From Candidatus Desulfovibrio intestinavium (lineage in GTDB: Bacteria; Desulfobacterota; Desulfovibrionia; Desulfovibrionales; Desulfovibrionaceae): 64,000 nucleotides of DNA. Both the position numbers and the translations under genes were made by a program. Numbering within the stretch: the stretch's first letter is position 1; every line of letters starts with the position of its first letter. The stretch is from NCBI GenBank assembly GCA_019118345.1, contig DWZD01000038.1, positions 1 to 64,000 on the forward strand, given 5' to 3'. Shown piece after piece: positions 59,486 to 64,000 of this stretch. Under the pieces are notes generated by a model. The model worked only from the letters and a program-made list of their open reading frames with translations, ran no database searches and had not been told where the DNA came from.

Positions 59486-61810
59486 ATGGCAAAGCGAACA
59501 CATTTTCCCGGCAAAACCGCTTTGGCGGCAGGCCCCCTGCGCCGTCTCGCCCCTCCGCTGGCCTTTATGCTGGCGCTCGTGGCGCTGGTTGTTCTGTGCT
59601 ATGATGCGGGCTACTCCGCCCTGCCCCCCACGGAAAAGCGCTATGCCGACGCCAAGGCCAGTGTGGAACGCCTCAAGCTGGATGAACGGCGCTCCCTGCA
59701 GCGTGAGCCGTGGGAAAAGCTGGCCGAGGAGTTCACCGCCATTTATCGCAGCGATGCCGGCTGGCCCAACCGCGCCGCCGCGCTCTTCCGGGCCGCCGAC
59801 AGCATGGAGCAGCTGGCCCGCCGCTCCTTCCTGCGCAAGGATGCGGCCCGGGCGGTGGCCTGCTATGAAGATGTGGCCCTCAAGCATGCCGACAGCCGCC
59901 TGGCTGACGACGCCCTCTACCGGGCCGCCTTGCTGACGGCCTCCTTCCTCAAGGACGACAAGGCCGCACTGGCCCTGCTGGATCGTCTGGAACGGCAGTA
60001 TCCGCGTGGCGACATGCGCCCGCAGGCGCGCGAATTGCGGCGCAACCTCACGGCAGCCGCCTCCGATATCCCCACCGGGCGCCAGCCTGACGCGGCTGCC
60101 CGGAACAAGACTGCCCCCACCGCCGGCAAGTCCGGCGCTCAAACCGCCAGGCCGGAGCCGGACGTGTCCCCGGCCGCCCGGCCGCTGGAAAGCTACCGGC
60201 AGGCCAAGGAAGATATGGAAAGGCTGCGCGCGGACAAGACACGTTCCTGCTGGCGCGAACCTTGGGAAAAGCTGGAAGGACGCTTTCTGTCCGTCTACGC
60301 GGCCAAGCCCAATGCCGCCGTTGCGGCGGGCGCACTCTACCGTGCGGCCGCCAGCCGGGAAGCGCTGGCCCGTTGTTCCCACCTGAACCGGGATTTTCGG
60401 GCCGCCGTCGAGCGTTACCTTGCCGTAAGCGAGGAATTTCCGCGCAGTGCATTGGCTGATGACGCCCTGCTGCAGGCGGCCCGCCTTTCCGCCGAAGAAC
60501 TTGATGAGGCGGCAACGGCCCTCGGCTATCTGGACGATCAGCTGAAGCGCTACCCGCGCGGAGATATGGCGGGAGCGGCCCGCAGCCTGCGTGCCGAGCT
60601 GGCCGGCAACCGGGGGGACGCCCCCGCTCAGGCGGCAGGGCAGCGGGAGCGGGCCGAACTGCAGACCCTCTCCTGGGATTCCACCGGCAAGAACAGCGTG
60701 GAAGTGGTGCTGGCCCTGAACACGCCCGTCAAGTATGATACCCGCCTCGTGCGCGGCAACGGCAAGCAGCCCGCCCGCCTGCTGCTTCATCTGAAGGACA
60801 CCCGGATTGCCGGGGACATCGGCAAGGGCACACGGGTCAAGGGCAGCCTTCTGCAGAACATTGCGGTACGCAAGCACGGCGGCGGCGCGCAGGTGGAGCT
60901 TTCCTTCCGCGACGTGGCCCGCTTCGATACCGACAGCGCTGAGAATCCCCACCGCATCGTGGTACGGGTCACGGCCGGGAAGAACCGTGCGCCGCGCGAA
61001 GACGAGGGCGAAATGGATCTGGCCGAAGCGCCGCGTTCCAACCGCAAGGTCACGACCCGTCAGGTCAGGAACATGGCCAGCCAGCTGGGTCTGAACGTGC
61101 GCCGGGTCTTCATCGACGCCGGACATGGCGGTCGCGATCCCGGCACCAGCCACAACAAGGTGGTGGAACGGATCATCACCCTGGATATTGCCCTGCGTCT
61201 GGGCCGCCTGCTGGATGCCAACGGTCTGGAAGTGACCTACAGCCGCAAGGATGACCGGGCCGTGGGCCTCAGCCAGCGCACTAGCACCGCCAACCGCAAG
61301 GAATGCGATCTCTTTGTGTCCATCCACGTCAATGCCAATGACGATCGCTCGGTGCAGGGTTTTGAAACCTACTATCTTGACTTTGCGAGCAACCAGCATG
61401 CCGCGCGGGTGGCCGCACTGGAAAACGCCCGCAGCGAGCGCCGCCTTGCCGACATGCAGGGCATGCTGGCCGAACTCATGCTGTCCGCGCGGGTGGACGA
61501 ATCCCGACGGCTGGCGGCGGATATCCAGCGCATGTCGCTCTTCCGCCTCAAGCGGCGGGGCTACACGGTACGCAACAACGGCACCAAGTCCGCGCCCTTC
61601 CATGTGCTGCTCGGGGCCAACATGCCCGCCGTGCTGGTGGAAGTGGGCTACTGCACCCATGCGGATGAGGCCCGGCGGCTGCTCAATCCCGCATATCGCC
61701 ATGCTCTGGCCGAAGGGCTGGCCGAAGGCATCCTTGCCTACCGAGATCGTCTGGCCAGACGCCATACCGCACAGAATTCGTTGACGGAAGAAACGTCTGG
61801 TGCTATGTGA
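59486..61810 (+). CDS. N-acetylmuramoyl-L-alanine amidase (Amidase_3) with AMIN and duplicated helical repeats
   Basis: 774 residues. A single hydrophobic segment near 23-39 anchors or exports it. Residues about 48-190 and 232-373 are two copies of the same TPR-like domain, each with EPWEKL and RYPRGDM/QYPRGDM motifs. An AMIN domain (about 390-496) binds peptidoglycan or the Bam-Tol envelope. The C-terminal Amidase_3 (from about 538) has Zn ligands and catalytic Glu in FIDAGHGGRDPG, VVERI, SIHVNAN and VLVEVGY. It cuts septal peptidoglycan for daughter separation. Start is an ATG with a weak binding site; a TTG seven codons earlier is possible. Confidence 0.88.
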   Translation: MAKRTHFPGKTALAAGPLRRLAPPLAFMLALVALVVLCYDAGYSALPPTEKRYADAKASVERLKLDERRSLQREPWEKLAEEFTAIYRSDAGWPNRAAALFRAADSMEQLARRSFLRKDAARAVACYEDVALKHADSRLADDALYRAALLTASFLKDDKAALALLDRLERQYPRGDMRPQARELRRNLTAAASDIPTGRQPDAAARNKTAPTAGKSGAQTARPEPDVSPAARPLESYRQAKEDMERLRADKTRSCWREPWEKLEGRFLSVYAAKPNAAVAAGALYRAAASREALARCSHLNRDFRAAVERYLAVSEEFPRSALADDALLQAARLSAEELDEAATALGYLDDQLKRYPRGDMAGAARSLRAELAGNRGDAPAQAAGQRERAELQTLSWDSTGKNSVEVVLALNTPVKYDTRLVRGNGKQPARLLLHLKDTRIAGDIGKGTRVKGSLLQNIAVRKHGGGAQVELSFRDVARFDTDSAENPHRIVVRVTAGKNRAPREDEGEMDLAEAPRSNRKVTTRQVRNMASQLGLNVRRVFIDAGHGGRDPGTSHNKVVERIITLDIALRLGRLLDANGLEVTYSRKDDRAVGLSQRTSTANRKECDLFVSIHVNANDDRSVQGFETYYLDFASNQHAARVAALENARSERRLADMQGMLAELMLSARVDESRRLAADIQRMSLFRLKRRGYTVRNNGTKSAPFHVLLGANMPAVLVEVGYCTHADEARRLLNPAYRHALAEGLAEGILAYRDRLARRHTAQNSLTEETSGAM
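61781..61809 (+). promoter_or_regulatory. Candidate promoter of skp inside the amidase 3' end
   Basis: TTGACG, 17-nt spacer, TATGTG, lying in the last codons of the amidase gene. Transcription would begin near 61816, about 113 nt before skp. Confidence 0.45.
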
Positions 61811-61928
61811 TTACGCAACGCAGGCAGCCTGTCCCCAAGGGGATGTTCCTGTGTATGATGACTGTGTGAAGGCGCATGTTTGCGTTACGTTTACCTCGCA
61901 GCCCGATTATCGAAATGGAGTATTTCCC

Positions 61929-62474
61929 ATGCGTAAAGTTCTTTTGCTGACCCTTGCCCTGAGCCTGATGCTGCTGGGAACGGCCTTTGCCGCCGAATCC
62001 GCGGCGCCGACAACGCCCAAGATCGGCGTGGTGGACATGCAGGCCGTGGCGACGCAGAGCGAACCGGCCAAAGCCGCCAAGGAAAAGATGGAAAAACAGT
62101 TCGGCAAGGAGCGCACCGATCTGGAAAAGCAGGGAGAAGCGCTCAAGAAGAAAGCCGAGGAGCTGAAGGGCCCCAAGGGAACCGAAGAAAAGAAGCTGGC
62201 CTTCATCAAGTCCAAGCAGGAACTGGATCAGAAGACCCGCAACTTCATGCGCAAGGTTGAGCAGGAAGAAATCAAGCTGCGTCAGGATATGGTCACCATG
62301 GTCTTCAACGCCACCTATGAAGTGGCCAAGCGCAAGGGCTTCACCTTCGTGGTGGACATCACCGCCGGCGGCGTGCTCTATGCCGATCAGAGCATGGATC
62401 TGACCCCCGAGGTGCTGGCCGAAGTCAACAAGATCTTCAAGGAAAAGGGCGCCAAGAAGGACGAAAAGAAGTAG
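61929..62474 (+). CDS. skp: Periplasmic chaperone Skp/OmpH
   Basis: 181 residues with a signal peptide (residues 1-21, MRKVLLLTLALSLMLLGTAFA). The mature KIGVVDMQAVATQSEPAKAA and long Lys/Glu-rich coiled-coil region match Skp, a trimeric holdase for outer-membrane proteins on their way to BamA. Order bamA-(amidase)-skp-fabZ resembles the common bamA-skp-lpxD-fabZ cluster with lpxD absent. Confidence 0.9.
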   Translation: MRKVLLLTLALSLMLLGTAFAAESAAPTTPKIGVVDMQAVATQSEPAKAAKEKMEKQFGKERTDLEKQGEALKKKAEELKGPKGTEEKKLAFIKSKQELDQKTRNFMRKVEQEEIKLRQDMVTMVFNATYEVAKRKGFTFVVDITAGGVLYADQSMDLTPEVLAEVNKIFKEKGAKKDEKK

Positions 62475-62502
62475 GCCTTCGCCCCGCTTCTGAAAATATC
62501 GG

Positions 62503-62524
62503 GACCCCGGCGCAAGCCGGGGTC
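62503..62524 (+). terminator. Hairpin after skp
   Basis: GACCCCGGC-GCAA-GCCGGGGTC, 28 nt past the stop. A strong stem with a weak T tract (CTCCTGTT), so it may be a partial terminator or an mRNA end protector. Confidence 0.5.
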
Positions 62525-62550
62525 TCCTGTTATGCCCCCTGCTGCGGCCC

Positions 62551-62579
62551 TTGTGGCTTTTGACGGCAGCGGCTATACT
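62551..62579 (+). promoter_or_regulatory. Candidate promoter of fabZ
   Basis: TTGTGG, 17-nt spacer, TATACT (5 of 6). Start about 34 nt before the fabZ ATG. Confidence 0.5.
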
Positions 62580-62619
62580 CCTCCCGTTCCGTCAACAGTC
62601 TTTCGGCAAAGGAGCCGCC

Positions 62620-63084
62620 ATGTCACAGGAATCCCCGGCGCTGACCATGGACATTCAGCGCATTCTCGAAATTCTGCCCCATCGCTATCCCTTTCTGCTC
62701 GTGGATCGCGTGGTGGAATGTGTGCCGCAGTCCCATATCCGGGCCTACAAGAACGTCACCATGAACGAACCCTTCTTTCAGGGCCATTTCCCCGGGGTGC
62801 CCATCATGCCCGGCGTGCTCATCCTCGAAGCCCTGGCCCAGACCGGGGGGCTGCTGGCGGCGGCCGGCCTGGGGGATCTTTCCGACAAGCTCTTTCTCTT
62901 CACCGGGCTGGACGGCGTCAAGTTCCGGCGGCAGGTCGTGCCCGGGGATCGGCTTGACCTCGAATGCAGCAACTTGCGCATGAAGCTGCGCATGTGCAAG
63001 ATGGACGCCAAGGCCTTTGTGGACGGCAAGCTGGCTGCCGAAGCCCAGATTACCGCCGCCATCGGCGATCGCCCCGCCGCCTGA
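62620..63084 (+). CDS. fabZ: 3-hydroxyacyl-[acyl-carrier-protein] dehydratase FabZ
   Basis: 154 residues. [20 protein letters not shown] (catalytic His) and [20 protein letters not shown] (catalytic Glu region) are the FabZ hot-dog motifs. It performs the dehydration step of fatty acid elongation. AAAGGAG precedes the ATG; an in-frame extension upstream lacks support and crosses the promoter. Its stop overlaps the next start by one base. Confidence 0.97.
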   Translation: MSQESPALTMDIQRILEILPHRYPFLLVDRVVECVPQSHIRAYKNVTMNEPFFQGHFPGVPIMPGVLILEALAQTGGLLAAAGLGDLSDKLFLFTGLDGVKFRRQVVPGDRLDLECSNLRMKLRMCKMDAKAFVDGKLAAEAQITAAIGDRPAA

Positions 63085-64000
63085 TGCGCGTCGCTCTTGT
63101 CCATTATTGGCTCTCCGTCATGGGCGGGGGGGAAAAGGTGCTGGAAGCCCTGTGCCGCCTCTATCCGCAGGCAGACATCTATACGCATGTGCTGCGCCCG
63201 GAAAATCTGCCGGCCGAACTGCGGCGTCATGCCATCCGCACCACCTTCATCAATGCCCTGCCGGGCAGCGCCCGCCATTACCAGAAATATCTGCCCCTCA
63301 TGCCGCTGGCCCTGGAACAGCTGGATCTGACGGCGTACGATCTGGTCATTTCCAGCGAATCCGGGCCGGCCAAGGGGGTCATCACCCGGCCTGACGCCCT
63401 GCACCTCTGCTATTGTCATTCGCCCATGCGCTATCTTTGGGACAGCTGGCCCACCTATCAGCGCAATGCCGGTCGCCTGACCCGCCTGTTCTCGCGCCTG
63501 CTGCTGCCCCGGCTGCGCCGCTGGGATTATCTCAGCGCCCAGCGTGTGGATCGCATTGTGGCCAATTCACGCCATGTGGCCCGGCGCGTACGCAAATACT
63601 GGCGGCGCGAGGCCGCAGTGGTGCATCCGCCCGTGGATACCCGCACCTTTGCGCCGCGGGAAAGCCCGGGCGGCGAGCACTATCTCTGCTTTGGCCGCCT
63701 GACCTGTTACAAGCGTGTGGATCTGGCCGTTCAGGCCTGCACCCGTCTACAACGGCCGCTCATCGTCATCGGCGACGGGGAGGATCGCCGCCGCCTGGAA
63801 GCTCTGGCCGGGCCGAGCGTGCGCTTTCTGGGCCGGCAGGAGGATGCGACCGTGCGGGAATTGCTCTCCCGCAGCCGTGCGCTGCTCTTTCCCGGTGAGG
63901 AGGATTTTGGCATCGTGCCCGTGGAGGCCATGTCCGCCGGTGTGCCCGTCATCGCCTACGGGCGCGGCGGCGCGCGGGAAACCGTGAGGGACGGCGTCAC
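63084..64000 (+). CDS. Glycosyltransferase family 4, partial
   Basis: At least 305 codons, cut by the window end. [20 protein letters not shown] is a typical GT-B N-terminus; LCYCHSPMRYLWDSWPTYQR lies in the acceptor half. The donor half has YLCFGRLTCYKRVDLAVQAC, LIVIGDGEDRRRLEAL and the EX7E motif within FPGEEDFGIVPVEAMSAGVP. It resembles mannosyltransferase-like GT4 enzymes of LPS or exopolysaccharide synthesis. Overlaps fabZ by one base. The donor sugar is not inferable. Confidence 0.88.
   Translation, partial: MRVALVHYWLSVMGGGEKVLEALCRLYPQADIYTHVLRPENLPAELRRHAIRTTFINALPGSARHYQKYLPLMPLALEQLDLTAYDLVISSESGPAKGVITRPDALHLCYCHSPMRYLWDSWPTYQRNAGRLTRLFSRLLLPRLRRWDYLSAQRVDRIVANSRHVARRVRKYWRREAAVVHPPVDTRTFAPRESPGGEHYLCFGRLTCYKRVDLAVQACTRLQRPLIVIGDGEDRRRLEALAGPSVRFLGRQEDATVRELLSRSRALLFPGEEDFGIVPVEAMSAGVPVIAYGRGGARETVRDGV

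Overview
The window is about 64 kb of high-GC bacterial chromosome. Nearly all of it is vertically inherited housekeeping sequence. Several features point to a sulfate-reducing Desulfovibrio-like deltaproteobacterium (Desulfobacterota): the large Desulfovibrio-type outer-membrane porin, a selenophosphate synthetase that itself needs selenocysteine, a single LolC/E-type permease, Gram-negative envelope genes (BamA, Skp, LolCD), and the order tig-clpP-clpX-lon. The genus is inferred from these traits; I cannot name a species. No rRNA genes, CRISPR arrays, prophages or insertion sequences were found.

Layout. 0-2.4 kb: two copies of an 80-bp repeat, mutM, and a mosaic repeat. 1.8-4.6 kb (minus): ffh-rpsP-khpA-rimM. 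4.8-6.3 kb: the porin, divergent from guaB-guaA (6.7-9.8 kb). 10-13.7 kb (plus): a tight operon tatB-tatC-hisB-lipoprotein-hisA. 14.3-15.1 kb: the paired SMR exporter mdtJI. 15.7-21.6 kb (minus): tig-clpP-clpX-lon, preceded by tRNA-Leu. 21.9-23.0 kb (minus): selD, a selenoprotein gene whose true start lies upstream of an in-frame TGA. 23.0-37.5 kb (minus): the fused S10-spc-alpha ribosomal superoperon from rpsJ to rplQ, with secY, map and rpoA but without infA or adk. It has a roughly 490-nt structured leader and a strong intrinsic terminator between rpsN and rpsH. 38-43.8 kb (minus): queF-murJ-membrane protein-ftsY-glycosyltransferase. 44-46.2 kb (plus): mogA/moaB-like, ubiA-like, darP. Then come tRNA-Thr, a DUF486 protein, a TSUP permease, a tiny lipoprotein and a heme-binding GlcG/HbpS-like protein. 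48.4-52.7 kb (minus): an AlkA-type glycosylase, a PFL/UPF0210 protein, an exported protein and a GcvR-like ACT protein. 52.9-64 kb (plus): lysS-lolC-lolD-bamA, a cell-wall amidase, skp, fabZ and a glycosyltransferase cut by the window end.

How the parts work together. The window joins protein synthesis (ribosomal proteins, LysRS, two tRNAs), protein export (SecY, Ffh, FtsY, TatBC), folding and turnover (trigger factor, ClpXP, Lon) and envelope assembly (LolCD, BamA, Skp, MurJ, FabZ, amidase).

Most notable signals: the selenocysteine codon and SECIS-like hairpin in selD; a mosaic family of GC-rich repeats at four intergenic loci, one of them expanded into 70-71-bp tandem arrays; the terminator inside the spc operon; the long S10 leader; and unusual N-terminal extensions on BamA and TatC.
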